Positions 1 to 8,268 of a stretch of 17,304 bases of DNA are shown one piece after another (position 1 is the first letter of the stretch; the number at the start of each line of letters is the position of its first letter). Made by a program: the position numbers and the translations under genes. The stretch covers positions 1 to 17,304 of the forward strand of contig JAISPN010000020.1 in assembly GCA_031274845.1 (NCBI GenBank). Reading direction: 5' to 3'. Below the pieces are notes generated by a model. It searched no databases and was not told where the DNA came from. It saw nothing but the letters and a program-made list of their open reading frames with translations. The DNA comes from Acidobacteriaceae bacterium (GTDB lineage Bacteria > Acidobacteriota > Vicinamibacteria > Vicinamibacterales > CAVVIG01).

Positions 1-24
1 CGTGCTCGGAAAGGACTGGTGGCG

Positions 25-411
25 ATGAAGTACACAGCAACAGCGCGGCGGGACGGACGCTGGTGGGTTGTCCAATGCGACCAGCACCCGGCTGCCCTGT
101 CTCAGGTGGCACGGTTTTCCCAAGCGGCGGCACATCAGCGCGAAGCGATTGCTTTCGTGACGGGCGCTGACGAAGCCACGATTGACGTCGAGGTACGCCC
201 CGCCCTCACCCCAGCGGTCGCCTCCTTGGTTGCGGACGCGCGAAAGACGCGCGCGCAGGCGGACGCCCTGTCCCGCGACGCCGTCACACTTGCGAAGAAG
301 GCGGCACAGGCGCTCGCGGAGCAAGGCTTCACGGTGCGCGATGTCGGCGCCGCGCTCGGCGTATCCTTTCAGCGCGCCCATCAACTGCTCACCGTGAAAT
401 CGGCGTCATAA
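25..411 (+). CDS. HicB-like antitoxin with C-terminal helix-turn-helix
   Basis: 128 residues from the ATG at 25. The N-terminal ~55 residues (MKYTATARRDGRWWV..., then ALSQVARFSQA and a REAIAFV helix) look like the small HicB/partial RNase H fold of type II antitoxins. Residues ~65-98 are Ala-rich and helical. Residues ~102-122 (FTVRDVGAALGVSFQRAHQLL) form a plausible helix-turn-helix for operator binding. HicB proteins normally neutralise a HicA mRNA interferase and repress their own operon. A GTG two codons upstream (19) is also in frame, but an AAAGG at 10-14 is better spaced for ATG 25. A frame ending VLGKDWWR stops at TGA 26-28, giving an ATGA overlap, so an upstream partner gene may lie outside the window. 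Its last residues are not recognisable as HicA. No toxin is visible downstream. Confidence 0.7.
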   Translation: MKYTATARRDGRWWVVQCDQHPAALSQVARFSQAAAHQREAIAFVTGADEATIDVEVRPALTPAVASLVADARKTRAQADALSRDAVTLAKKAAQALAEQGFTVRDVGAALGVSFQRAHQLLTVKSAS

Positions 412-416
412 ATGAA

Positions 417-492
417 TGGTGCGCCCGGCCGGAATTGAACCGGCGGCCCCCCGCTTAGGAGGCGGGTGCTCTATCCGCTGAGCTACGGGCGC
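417..492 (-). tRNA. tRNA-Arg (anticodon CCT), CCA encoded
   Basis: The minus strand folds as a complete 76-nt cloverleaf. The 7-bp acceptor stem is GCGCCCG/CGGGCGC, the D arm is GCTC...GAGC, the anticodon stem is CCCGC/GCGGG with loop CTCCTAA (anticodon CCT, reading AGG = Arg), and the T arm is GCCGG-TTCAATT-CCGGC. The discriminator is A, followed by an encoded CCA (plus-strand tgg at 417-419). The 5' end is only 15 nt from the stop codon of the membrane protein gene on the same strand, so it is either co-transcribed or has a promoter inside that gene's 3' end. Confidence 0.95.
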
Positions 493-507
493 ATGGATGG
501 TGAGAGG

Positions 508-1917
508 CTAGTGTACCAACTCCCGATCGAGGTCGCGGTAGCTCACCGATCCGTCCTCGGCAATCACCGCAACCCACGGTGACTGTTGATCGAGCACCCC
601 GCCGAGAATCTGATACATGAACTCGGGTTGGCACGTCGGCGGCAGTTCGAATGACGCCCAGATCGCTCGCATCGCCATGTGACGCTGCGCAACCGTGCGT
701 GAACCGGAGGCGAGCGCGCCATACTGCGGAAACCTGAGGGCCGTCCCGGACAGCCTGACGCGCGATGGCACCATCACCAGCGCAAGCACGAGCATCGCCA
801 CGGCGACAACGGCCCGTGGTTGCCGCCACGGGATCGCCAGCGCCGCGAAGACGACGGTCAGCACTGGCACAGGAAGGACCGGAAGGTAGTAGTAAGAATC
901 GAGATCGCCCTGAAGCAGCGCGTAGCCAAGAATGACCGCCACGCCAGGCACGACGAGCACCATCAGGAGCGCCGTGTCGCGCCAGTACCGAACGATCACG
1001 ATGGCGCTCGACACCAGCAGCACCCAGACCATCCACGGCGTCTGCCACGGACGCCCCTGCGCGCGGGAGACGACATCGACATACTCGCGCGCGCTCACGG
1101 CAAACTGCGTCGCGCCCTTGTGCGTCACCACATCCAGAAGACTGTCAGACACAACGGCCATCGCCGGCTGCGCGAACGAGGTCTGCCACTGATAGAACAG
1201 ATACGGCAGTTGCAGAACCCCAACGACAGAGGCGATCACGAGTCCGTTACGTAGCGCCATCCACCGCTCACCACGCCGCAGTGGATCGACGAGCGCGGCG
1301 CCAAAGATGGCCACCGTGACGAAGATCGCGCTCATGTGGGCGTGTATGGCCGCCCACGCCAAGGCGCACGTCACCGCCAGACGCACGATGCCACGGCGAT
1401 GCCAGTCGAGCAGCACTAGCGCCAACGCGGCCGTCACCAGCGCCTCCGCCATCGGCGGATTCCAGATCTGCGAGGCAAACATGAGATCGAACGCGGAGGT
1501 TGCAATCAGAATGACTGCCGCCAGCGCGCCGGCCACCGATTCGCTCCGGCGCCACACGGCGAGGCAGAGGACGCTATCCGCCGCCGAGCGCAACACCGCC
1601 TGCCCAATCCCGCCGGCGTGCGGCAAGTTACTGACCCACGGGCCGATGACGACGCGAGTCGCCCAGAGGATCCACCAGAACGCGGGACCAATCTCGTACC
1701 CGTGCAGGTGTGTGGGGGAACCGATGAGCGGCAGCTCCGAAAATGGCTTGAGCGCCATCCCCCACAAGAGGATCTGATCCCCAAGGAGCCAAAAGTGCGT
1801 GCTGACACCCCACGCGCGCAGCGTGACGAGCGACACGAAGACGATCGCCACCATGATCGTTTCACGCCACGTCATCCGACGAGCGCCGCTCATCGTGTCA
1901 CTGACCGCGTCACTCAC
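508..1917 (-). CDS. multi-pass membrane protein, GT-C / PMT-like glycosyltransferase candidate
   Basis: 469 residues if started at the GTG (1917). In-frame ATGs at codons 9 and 15 are alternatives and none has a clear Shine-Dalgarno, so the start is uncertain. There are about ten hydrophobic segments (roughly residues 18-37, 80-95, 108-122, 127-145, 156-171, 180-212, 224-241, 294-310, 316-334, 345-362, 368-384), followed by a soluble C-terminal tail of ~80 residues. An Asp in the first exposed loop (LLGDQI, D47) and an IWNPP motif (151-155) resemble the layout of family-39-type GT-C enzymes that use polyprenyl-phosphate sugars. This assignment is by topology and motif style, not by full similarity. 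It is the third gene of acyP-apt-this gene, 24 nt after apt, and precedes tRNA-Arg by 15 nt. The substrate cannot be told. Confidence 0.7.
   Translation of the reverse strand: MSDAVSDTMSGARRMTWRETIMVAIVFVSLVTLRAWGVSTHFWLLGDQILLWGMALKPFSELPLIGSPTHLHGYEIGPAFWWILWATRVVIGPWVSNLPHAGGIGQAVLRSAADSVLCLAVWRRSESVAGALAAVILIATSAFDLMFASQIWNPPMAEALVTAALALVLLDWHRRGIVRLAVTCALAWAAIHAHMSAIFVTVAIFGAALVDPLRRGERWMALRNGLVIASVVGVLQLPYLFYQWQTSFAQPAMAVVSDSLLDVVTHKGATQFAVSAREYVDVVSRAQGRPWQTPWMVWVLLVSSAIVIVRYWRDTALLMVLVVPGVAVILGYALLQGDLDSYYYLPVLPVPVLTVVFAALAIPWRQPRAVVAVAMLVLALVMVPSRVRLSGTALRFPQYGALASGSRTVAQRHMAMRAIWASFELPPTCQPEFMYQILGGVLDQQSPWVAVIAEDGSVSYRDLDRELVH
510..518 (-). promoter_or_regulatory. possible extended -10 for tRNA-Arg
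   Basis: On the minus strand TGGTACACT matches an extended -10 (TGn plus TACACT, 4/6 of TATAAT). It overlaps the last codons and stop of the membrane glycosyltransferase-like gene and lies 17 nt upstream of the mature tRNA 5' end. No good -35 is present. It is suggestive only. Confidence 0.3.
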
Positions 1918-1941
1918 GATCGGCTGATGCGCTGATGCACG

Positions 1942-2457
1942 TCAGTATTTCAAGACGCTGTGGATGCGCTGACCGGTCAGCTTCTCGCGACCGTTGAGGA
2001 ATTCGAGCTCGATGAGGAACGCGAACGCGTGGACGACGCCGCCAAGCGTCGTGATGAGTTCGGCCGCCGCCCTGGCCGTACCGCCGGTCGCGAGGAGATC
2101 GTCGACCACCAGCACGCGCTCCCCTTTCCGCACGGCATCCTTGTGGATCTCGATCGAGTCGGTGCCGTATTCAAGCGCGTAGGACGCGCGCTCGGTGGCC
2201 GCGGGCAGTTTTCCCGGCTTGCGGATCGGCACGAATCCGGTGCCTAGCCGCGCCGCCACCGCCGCGCCAAAGATGAAACCGCGGCTCTCAATGCCGGCAA
2301 CGAGATCGATGCTCTCGGCTTCAAACGGCGCGACGAGGTGATCGATCGCGCTACGAAAGCCGGTCGCCTCCTTGAGCAGCGTCGTGATGTCGTAGAACAG
2401 AATGCCGGGTTTCGGAAAATCGGGAACGTGACGGATCTTGCTCTTCAGTGCGTCCAT
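1942..2457 (-). CDS. apt: adenine phosphoribosyltransferase
   Basis: 171 residues, the usual Apt length. The enzyme salvages adenine: adenine + PRPP gives AMP + PPi in the cytoplasm. Diagnostic features are the N-terminal [18 protein letters not shown] (residues 8-25), [13 protein letters not shown] (56-68), RKPGKLPA (79-86) and the PRPP-binding loop [14 protein letters not shown] (115-128) with its paired Asp and the TGGT turn. The ATG at 2457 starts the canonical family N-terminus. It begins 15 nt after the acyP stop with only AAGG, overlapping the acyP TAA, as a weak ribosome site, so translation is probably coupled to acyP. Confidence 0.97.
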   Translation of the reverse strand: MDALKSKIRHVPDFPKPGILFYDITTLLKEATGFRSAIDHLVAPFEAESIDLVAGIESRGFIFGAAVAARLGTGFVPIRKPGKLPAATERASYALEYGTDSIEIHKDAVRKGERVLVVDDLLATGGTARAAAELITTLGGVVHAFAFLIELEFLNGREKLTGQRIHSVLKY

Positions 2458-2472
2458 GACTCGCTTGTCGCC

Positions 2473-2745
2473 TTATCTGATCGTGAAGCCGGCGCCGTGG
2501 CCGGACGGTCCGACATCGGTGATATCGACATGCTCGACGCGAGCGCGGCTCGGTCCGTGCCACAACGCACGTTCGAATCGCTCCAGCGCCTCGCGCTCAC
2601 CTTCCGCAATCAACTCGACGGACCCGTCGGACAGATTCCGCACCCAGCCGTGCAGATTCTCGCGAGAGGCGGCCGCTTCCACAAACCACCGGAACCCGAC
2701 GCCTTGCACATGACCCGTGACGAGATATCGCCGCCCAAGCTGCAT
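2473..2745 (-). CDS. acyP: acylphosphatase
   Basis: 90 residues, the typical length for this small alpha/beta enzyme, which hydrolyses acyl phosphates such as acetyl phosphate and carbamoyl phosphate. The signature GHVQGVGFRWF (11-21) holds the phosphate-binding loop and catalytic Arg19, and GWVRNLSDGSVEL (33-45) holds catalytic Asn37. It is first of the leftward unit acyP-apt-membrane protein. No Shine-Dalgarno precedes the ATG. A perfect TATAAT (minus strand, 2766-2761) lies 15 nt upstream, predicting a 5' leader of only about 8 nt. It is divergent from tamB. Confidence 0.95.
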   Translation of the reverse strand: MQLGRRYLVTGHVQGVGFRWFVEAAASRENLHGWVRNLSDGSVELIAEGEREALERFERALWHGPSRARVEHVDITDVGPSGHGAGFTIR

Positions 2746-2760
2746 TGAGGAAGTGCCGAG

Positions 2761-2766
2761 ATTATA
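2761..2766 (-). promoter_or_regulatory. -10 box of the acyP-apt unit
   Basis: A perfect TATAAT on the minus strand, 15 nt upstream of the acyP ATG, in otherwise GC-rich DNA. The -35 region (about 2784-2789, GCTGGT) is a poor match. The expected start site near 2753 would give a very short leader without a ribosome-binding site. Confidence 0.55.
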
Positions 2767-2807
2767 GCCGACGAGGTTGCCGGACCAGCGGCGTCCCGCC
2801 TACCATC

Positions 2808-2813
2808 AGGTGA
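2808..2813 (+). promoter_or_regulatory. ribosome-binding site that fixes the tamB start
   Basis: AGGTGA lies 5 nt before the ATG at 2819. This favours ATG 2819 over the in-frame TTG at 2777 and over GTG 2810, and it places a positively charged n-region immediately before the membrane anchor. Confidence 0.6.
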
Positions 2814-2818
2814 GCACA

Positions 2819-5800
2819 ATGACACGTCTGGGGCGACTGCTGGCGAGCATCACGCGCGGGATCATCTTCCTCGCCGCGTTCGTGCTCGGACTGGCGCTGC
2901 TGCTCCTGCTCGTCATTCAGACGGCGTGGGCCAAGGACCATCTCCGCCAGTTCATCGTCGCTCAGGCCAACCGCTCTCTGACGGCCACGCTACAGATCGA
3001 TCACCTCGACGGCTCGCTCTTCCACGACGTCCACCTGTCTGGCGTCACGCTTCTTCAGGACGGCCAACCGATCGTCCAGATCGACGACATCGCTGTCGAC
3101 TACACCATCCGCGAGCTGTTCCAGCACGGCACGTCCATCACACGCATCGCCCTCGTCCATCCTCACATCGTCGCGGCGAAAAATGCGGACGGGGCATGGA
3201 ATCTCACCACGCTCGTCCGCCCGGACACGCAGCCGCAGCAACCACCGGGACCGGTGCGTCCGCTCAGGCTGTTGTCGATCCTCGTCACTGGCGGACGCGT
3301 CGAGCTGCGCGACCCGTTGGAACTTGGCGCACTTCAGCTCCCGTCTGCCTTCGACGATCTCCACCTCGACATGGCGTTCGACAACGGACCGGCCGGATGG
3401 CACGCGGCGGTGGCGGATGTCTCGTGGCGCGGCGCCGAGCCGTCGTTCAGCGTCACCCATCTGACCGGCACGATCGGCAATAGCGCCGACGTCTGGCAAT
3501 TCAAGACGCTCCACGTCGAGACGCCGAAGGGCGCGCTCGATGTCGACGGTATGTTCGATCCCACGGTCACGCCGTCACGCGTGCAATTACACGCGCACGC
3601 CCACCCGTTCGACTTTCAGGAGTGGGCGCAGATTCTTCCGGCGCTGTCGCGCATCACCATCGCCTCAGAGTTTGACGCCTCACTCGACGGACCGCTCTCG
3701 GCACTACGGACAAACATCGATCTCACGTCGAATGGCGGCAATGCGCGCGGCGAGGTGACACTCGACACGACGATTCCCGGATGGCGCTTCGCGGGCGCGC
3801 TTCAAGTGGCGCAATTCAATCTGGCGCCGTGGATCAGCCGTCCGGATCAGCCGTCCAACATCTCCGGCCGCGTCCAATTCGATCTCGCGCTGCCACCGGG
3901 CGCGCGCTTCCCCCAGGGCACGTATCAGTTCAACGGACCGCGCGTCAGCTTCATGCAGTACGACGCGCGCGATCTCATCGCCGATGGACGCCTGACCGCA
4001 ACCGAGGTGCTCATCCGCGCGGCCACCACCACGGCATACGGCGCCAGTGTCCGTCTCGGCGCCAGCACCATCGGCCTCGATGCGCCGTACGATTTCCACT
4101 TCGCTGGCACCGCTGATCACGTCGACCTGCGCCGCGTCCCGTCAACCGTGCCGGTTCCCCGCGTCGAGAGCACGCTGTCGTTTGCCTTCGACGCGCGCGG
4201 ACGTTTCGAGGAGCCGTTCCTCGCCAGCACCGCGCGCTTCTCGCCTTCCACCTTCCTTGGCGCCACCATCGGCGACGGCGCGACCGGCGCGATCGATACC
4301 TCCGCGTCCCCGCTCACCTACTCGGGAGAAGGCGAGATCTCGAACATCGACCTCAACGCCTTCGGCCGAGGACTGAACATCGACTGGATGCAAGACCCGC
4401 GATACGACGGCGTCATCGAAGGCCACTTTCATGTCGACGGCAGTGGCTCCGAGCCAGAGACGATGGCCTTGAGCGGCGGCGGCCACATTCGTGACGCGCA
4501 CCTCTTTGGCGGCGAGCTGTCAGACGCGGACGTCAGCATCGACATCAGCGACGGCTCCCTCACCAGCACATACGACGGCGCCATCACGCACCTCGATCCC
4601 GCCGTCCCGATGGAAGACGAGCGTTACACCGCGCTGATGTACGGTCACGGCCATGGGCAGGTCTCGATCCGCGATCTGATGACGCACAGCCCGGACACCA
4701 ATGACTACGCCATCGACGCGACGCTGGAACTCGCCGCGGGTTCAGGCGCACGCGGCATCGACATCGACCAAGGATCGCTCACGGCATCGCTGAAGAACGG
4801 CACGCTCGCCATCGATCGGTTCGACGCGCGCGGCCCCGCCATCGATGCTTCTGCCCACGGCACGCTCACGCTCGACGACAGCCAGCAGGTGCAGCTTACT
4901 TACGACATCAGGCGAAGCGATCTCCCCGCGCTCGAAACGCTGATGGGACGCGCAATCAGCGGACAGCTCGTCACCGCGGGCACGTTGACCGGCTCCCTCT
5001 CCGAACTGCACGTCACCGGAAGCGGCACGTTGTCGAATCTCGACGAAGGCAGCGTCCGGGTGCTGACAGCCACGGCGGATTACGACGCGACGGTGCCGAT
5101 GGAGACACCAGACAAGGCGGTCGCAAAAATTTCTGGCGACGTCACGCTCATCGACGCCGTGGACCAACCGTTGAGCGACGTGACAGGCACCGTCGCGTTT
5201 GATGCTGGAGAGACCTCGTTCGATCTCACGCTCACACAACCCAACGGTCCGAGCGGCACGGTGACTGGACGCCTCGATGCCGACATCGAACAGCGCACCG
5301 CCAACATCCATGCGCTGTCGATGACGCTCGACCAGGCGTCGTGGACGCTTGCCGCCACAGGCGCGCGCCGCCTCTCCTGGGACGAGCGCGGGGTCGCGCT
5401 CTCGCAATTCGAGTTCGTCGATGCCGTTACCGGTCAGCAGCACGTCTCCGTTGACGGAAGCTGGCGGTTCGCTGGCGATGGTCTGCTCCATGTCATCGCC
5501 ACCAACGTGTCGCTCGACGCGCTGTTCTCCACAGACGGCGCGCCGGGACAATTTGGCGGCGCGTTGTCGCTCGACATGACCGTCACCGGCACACGCGACG
5601 CTCCCAATATCGGCGGCACCGTGCGCATCGACAACGGCCGCGTTTGGCGCACGGCGTTCGACTCGGTCGGCGGCCGCGTGAACTTCACGGATCGCACGTT
5701 CGATCTCGATATCCGCCTCGATCAGTCCCCGGGCGTCTGGCTCACGGCGGCCGGGACTGTGCCGCTCGGCGCCGTGCTCGACTCGGCGTCAGAATCTGAA

Positions 5801-7168
5801 CGGCCCGTCGATCTCACCATCCGATCGACGCCCATCGATCTCGCGCTCCTCGAAGGGCTGACCGACGCGGTGACGGATGTTTCCGGACGGATTCAGATTG
5901 AAACGCGGGTCGTTGGAACGAGGACCGATCCGCGCTTCGATGGCCGGCTCGATATTGAGAACGCCGCCTTCCGCCTCGCCGCGTCTGGCTCGCGCTACAA
6001 GAACGGCCGCCTGGCGCTCAGCCTGACGACGGACAGCATCAACGTCGACGCGTTCCGGCTCGAAGACATCGACGGCCACCCGCTCGAAGTCAAGGGGAGC
6101 CTCGCCACACAGGAATTGCGCGTCAGCGATCTGGCGATCGACATCCGCGCGCGCTCGTTTGAAGTCCTCCACAACGAATACGGCCGGATCGACATCGATG
6201 CGGAGCTCTCGCTTCAGGGGCAACTCGAAGCGCCGCGCCTCGCGGGCCGGATCTCCGTCAGCAGCGGACAGCTCCAGGCCGACACCATCCTCGATCGCGC
6301 GCTCTTTCAGCCGTACACCACCGTTGCCACGAACACGAATCTCGATGCCGTGGCCGCGCTCAACCCGTGGGATCTGCTGGGGCTCGACCTCGAACTGCGC
6401 GTGCCCAACACGCTGCGCATCATCGGCGACAACCTGCAGGTGGCGCCGGACACGCCGATCGGTCTCGGCGCCATCAACCTGCGAGCGCTCGGCGATCTGT
6501 ATCTCTACAAAGATCCACACGAGCCGCTCTACGTCACCGGATCGCTCGACTCGCTGACCGGCACGTATGCCTTTCAGGGACGCCGGTTCGATCTCGATCC
6601 GTCGAGTTCGGTCACCTTCCTCGGCGACATCACCCCCAACGTCTTCATCACCGTGAGCCGCGAGATCTCCGGCGTCGACACACGCGTGACGATTACCGGA
6701 TCGCTGAAGGAGCCGGAACTGCGCCTGACGAGCACGCCGCCGCTCGAACCGTCGGACATCCTCTCGCTCATCGTGTTCAACACGTCAAGCAGCGGATTGT
6801 CGTCGCTGCAACAGCAACAGTTGGCGGTCCGCGCCGGAACGCTCGCCGCGGGATTTTTCACCGCGCCGATTCTGGGCGCGCTCGAACGGACGCTCGGGCT
6901 GGACCAGTTAGAAATCGAACCATTCAGCGCCCTCGGCGGCACGAGCACGCGCATTACCGTCGGCAACGAAATCGCGCCGGGTCTCGTGGCGCGCTTCAGC
7001 CGTCAGTTTGGCGACGCGGACTACGACGAGGCAACGCTCGAGTACTTCCTGTCGCGCCTGTTCCGCATCCGCGCCACCTTCTCGGATGCCAACACACTGA
7101 CCGTCAGCTCCCCCTTCCGAAGAGTGGAACGCGCCGGCATCGACCTGCTGATCATCCTGAATTTCTAA
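2819..7168 (+). CDS. tamB: TamB-family translocation/assembly module protein (AsmA-like bridge)
   Basis: 1449 residues from ATG 2819. An N-terminal membrane anchor (about residues 13-34, GIIFLAAFVLGLALLLLLVI) is followed by a very long series of short beta-strand repeats rich in D/G/S/T (AsmA-like). The C-terminal TamB/DUF490 domain spans about 1100-1449, with LTGTYAFQGRRFDLDPSS, then VTITGSLKEPELRLTSTPPL, a PSDILSLIVF segment, YFLSRLFRIRATFSDA, and an end IDLLIILNF with terminal Phe. TamB proteins span the periplasm and work with an Omp85 protein (TamA or BamA) in outer-membrane protein insertion and, per current models of AsmA-like proteins, in phospholipid transport. No tamA/bamA gene lies in the window, so the partner must be encoded elsewhere. 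Its TAA overlaps the TAG of the convergent oxidoreductase gene. Large ORFs on the opposite strand and in other frames here are GC-bias shadows. Confidence 0.95.
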   Translation: MTRLGRLLASITRGIIFLAAFVLGLALLLLLVIQTAWAKDHLRQFIVAQANRSLTATLQIDHLDGSLFHDVHLSGVTLLQDGQPIVQIDDIAVDYTIRELFQHGTSITRIALVHPHIVAAKNADGAWNLTTLVRPDTQPQQPPGPVRPLRLLSILVTGGRVELRDPLELGALQLPSAFDDLHLDMAFDNGPAGWHAAVADVSWRGAEPSFSVTHLTGTIGNSADVWQFKTLHVETPKGALDVDGMFDPTVTPSRVQLHAHAHPFDFQEWAQILPALSRITIASEFDASLDGPLSALRTNIDLTSNGGNARGEVTLDTTIPGWRFAGALQVAQFNLAPWISRPDQPSNISGRVQFDLALPPGARFPQGTYQFNGPRVSFMQYDARDLIADGRLTATEVLIRAATTTAYGASVRLGASTIGLDAPYDFHFAGTADHVDLRRVPSTVPVPRVESTLSFAFDARGRFEEPFLASTARFSPSTFLGATIGDGATGAIDTSASPLTYSGEGEISNIDLNAFGRGLNIDWMQDPRYDGVIEGHFHVDGSGSEPETMALSGGGHIRDAHLFGGELSDADVSIDISDGSLTSTYDGAITHLDPAVPMEDERYTALMYGHGHGQVSIRDLMTHSPDTNDYAIDATLELAAGSGARGIDIDQGSLTASLKNGTLAIDRFDARGPAIDASAHGTLTLDDSQQVQLTYDIRRSDLPALETLMGRAISGQLVTAGTLTGSLSELHVTGSGTLSNLDEGSVRVLTATADYDATVPMETPDKAVAKISGDVTLIDAVDQPLSDVTGTVAFDAGETSFDLTLTQPNGPSGTVTGRLDADIEQRTANIHALSMTLDQASWTLAATGARRLSWDERGVALSQFEFVDAVTGQQHVSVDGSWRFAGDGLLHVIATNVSLDALFSTDGAPGQFGGALSLDMTVTGTRDAPNIGGTVRIDNGRVWRTAFDSVGGRVNFTDRTFDLDIRLDQSPGVWLTAAGTVPLGAVLDSASESERPVDLTIRSTPIDLALLEGLTDAVTDVSGRIQIETRVVGTRTDPRFDGRLDIENAAFRLAASGSRYKNGRLALSLTTDSINVDAFRLEDIDGHPLEVKGSLATQELRVSDLAIDIRARSFEVLHNEYGRIDIDAELSLQGQLEAPRLAGRISVSSGQLQADTILDRALFQPYTTVATNTNLDAVAALNPWDLLGLDLELRVPNTLRIIGDNLQVAPDTPIGLGAINLRALGDLYLYKDPHEPLYVTGSLDSLTGTYAFQGRRFDLDPSSSVTFLGDITPNVFITVSREISGVDTRVTITGSLKEPELRLTSTPPLEPSDILSLIVFNTSSSGLSSLQQQQLAVRAGTLAAGFFTAPILGALERTLGLDQLEIEPFSALGGTSTRITVGNEIAPGLVARFSRQFGDADYDEATLEYFLSRLFRIRATFSDANTLTVSSPFRRVERAGIDLLIILNF

Positions 7169-8157
7169 CCCGCAAGCAGCTCGTACGAGCGGCGGCGCGC
7201 CTGATGGTCTGACGTGATCGTGACGACCATCGCCTCGTCGGCCTGGTACTCGGCTATCACCTGCGCGATCGCGGCGCGCACGGACACGGCGTCGCCCACG
7301 ATTGCGCGGCGGCGGCGTGCGACCTCGACTGCCAGCTCGGGAGATTCGCGTAAGAACGTCATCGCGCGATCGGGCGGCGGAACTGGAATCGGCTGCCCTT
7401 GCAGGAAGTGCGCGAAGGCCATGCGCGCGCTCGACGCCAGATACTCCGCCTCGTCCCCCGAATCGGCCGCCAGCGCCCAGACCGCCACGACCACGTAGGG
7501 GTGCGGCTGCACGGCTGAGGGCGTGAACGTCGCGCGATAGCGTCGCGCCGCCTCCGCGCCGTTTGGATTGATGAAGTCAGCGAACGCATACGGCAACCCG
7601 AGTTCCGACGCCCAGACGGCGCTTTGCGGCGAAGAACCGAGCAGCCACGGCTGCGGACGCTCAGGATCGCCAGCCAGATGCGCCAGACGCGCAAAACGGT
7701 GCGCGGGGGGTAACCCGTCGCGCACGTAGGCGAGAAGCTCGACAAGCTGCTCCGGGAAATCGTCAGGCGCGGCGTGCCGGCGGTCGCGTTGCAGGACATA
7801 CGCCGTCGCCGGGTCCGTCCCGGCCGCGCGTCCCACGGCAAGATCGATCCGCCCCGGATAGAGCGCGCTCAGGACGCTGAAGTTTTCGGCCACCTTGAAG
7901 GGGCTGTAGTGCGGCAGCATCACGCCACCGCTGCCAACGCGGATCCGCCGGCTCGCGGCGGCAATCGGCCCAATCAGGATCTCTGGACTTGTCCCCGCCA
8001 GCATGCGCGTGCCATGGTGCTCCGCCACCCAGTACCGGGTGTAGCCGAGACGATCGACAAACTGTCCGAGATCGATGGAATTTCCGAGCGCATCGCCACC
8101 AGACATCCCTTCGGACACCGGCGACTGATCGAGCACGCTCAGCGTGATGGACGGCAT
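7165..8157 (-). CDS. LLM-class (luciferase-like) flavin-dependent oxidoreductase
   Basis: 330 residues, full length for the YhbW/MsnO8-type branch of the bacterial luciferase-like monooxygenase superfamily (TIM barrel, FMN or F420 as flavin). The start LSVLDQSPVSEG, then WVAEHHGT (43-50), GTSPEILIGPIAAAS, IRVGSGGVMLPHYSPFKVAE and LYPGRIDLAVGRA are characteristic of the family and support ATG 8157. LGSSPQSA (Ser-rich phosphate-binding turn) follows. The substrate cannot be inferred. No Shine-Dalgarno precedes the start. It is convergent with tamB, with a 3-nt overlap of the two stop codons and no terminator between them. Confidence 0.93.
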   Translation of the reverse strand: MPSITLSVLDQSPVSEGMSGGDALGNSIDLGQFVDRLGYTRYWVAEHHGTRMLAGTSPEILIGPIAAASRRIRVGSGGVMLPHYSPFKVAENFSVLSALYPGRIDLAVGRAAGTDPATAYVLQRDRRHAAPDDFPEQLVELLAYVRDGLPPAHRFARLAHLAGDPERPQPWLLGSSPQSAVWASELGLPYAFADFINPNGAEAARRYRATFTPSAVQPHPYVVVAVWALAADSGDEAEYLASSARMAFAHFLQGQPIPVPPPDRAMTFLRESPELAVEVARRRRAIVGDAVSVRAAIAQVIAEYQADEAMVVTITSDHQARRRSYELLAG

Positions 8158-8268
8158 AAGGTGGGCTCAAGCGACGGATGGCGAGCGCGGACGATGAAAC
8201 CGACCGCGTCTAAATGGATGCCGGCCAGCCGTTGATGTCTGGACGCGCGAGAGCTGAAGGGCTTTAGA

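Noticed and set aside
2777..2818. TTG start adding 14 residues to TamB
   Set aside because: A ribosome-binding site directly serves ATG 2819 and the added residues precede the normal n-region of the membrane anchor.
4742..5551. 269-residue ORF on the minus strand inside tamB (also 5789-6520 minus and 6367-7212 plus)
   Set aside because: Arg/Glu/Val/Gly-rich low-complexity translations in frames opposite or offset to a clear TamB gene; these are GC-bias shadows with no recognisable motif.
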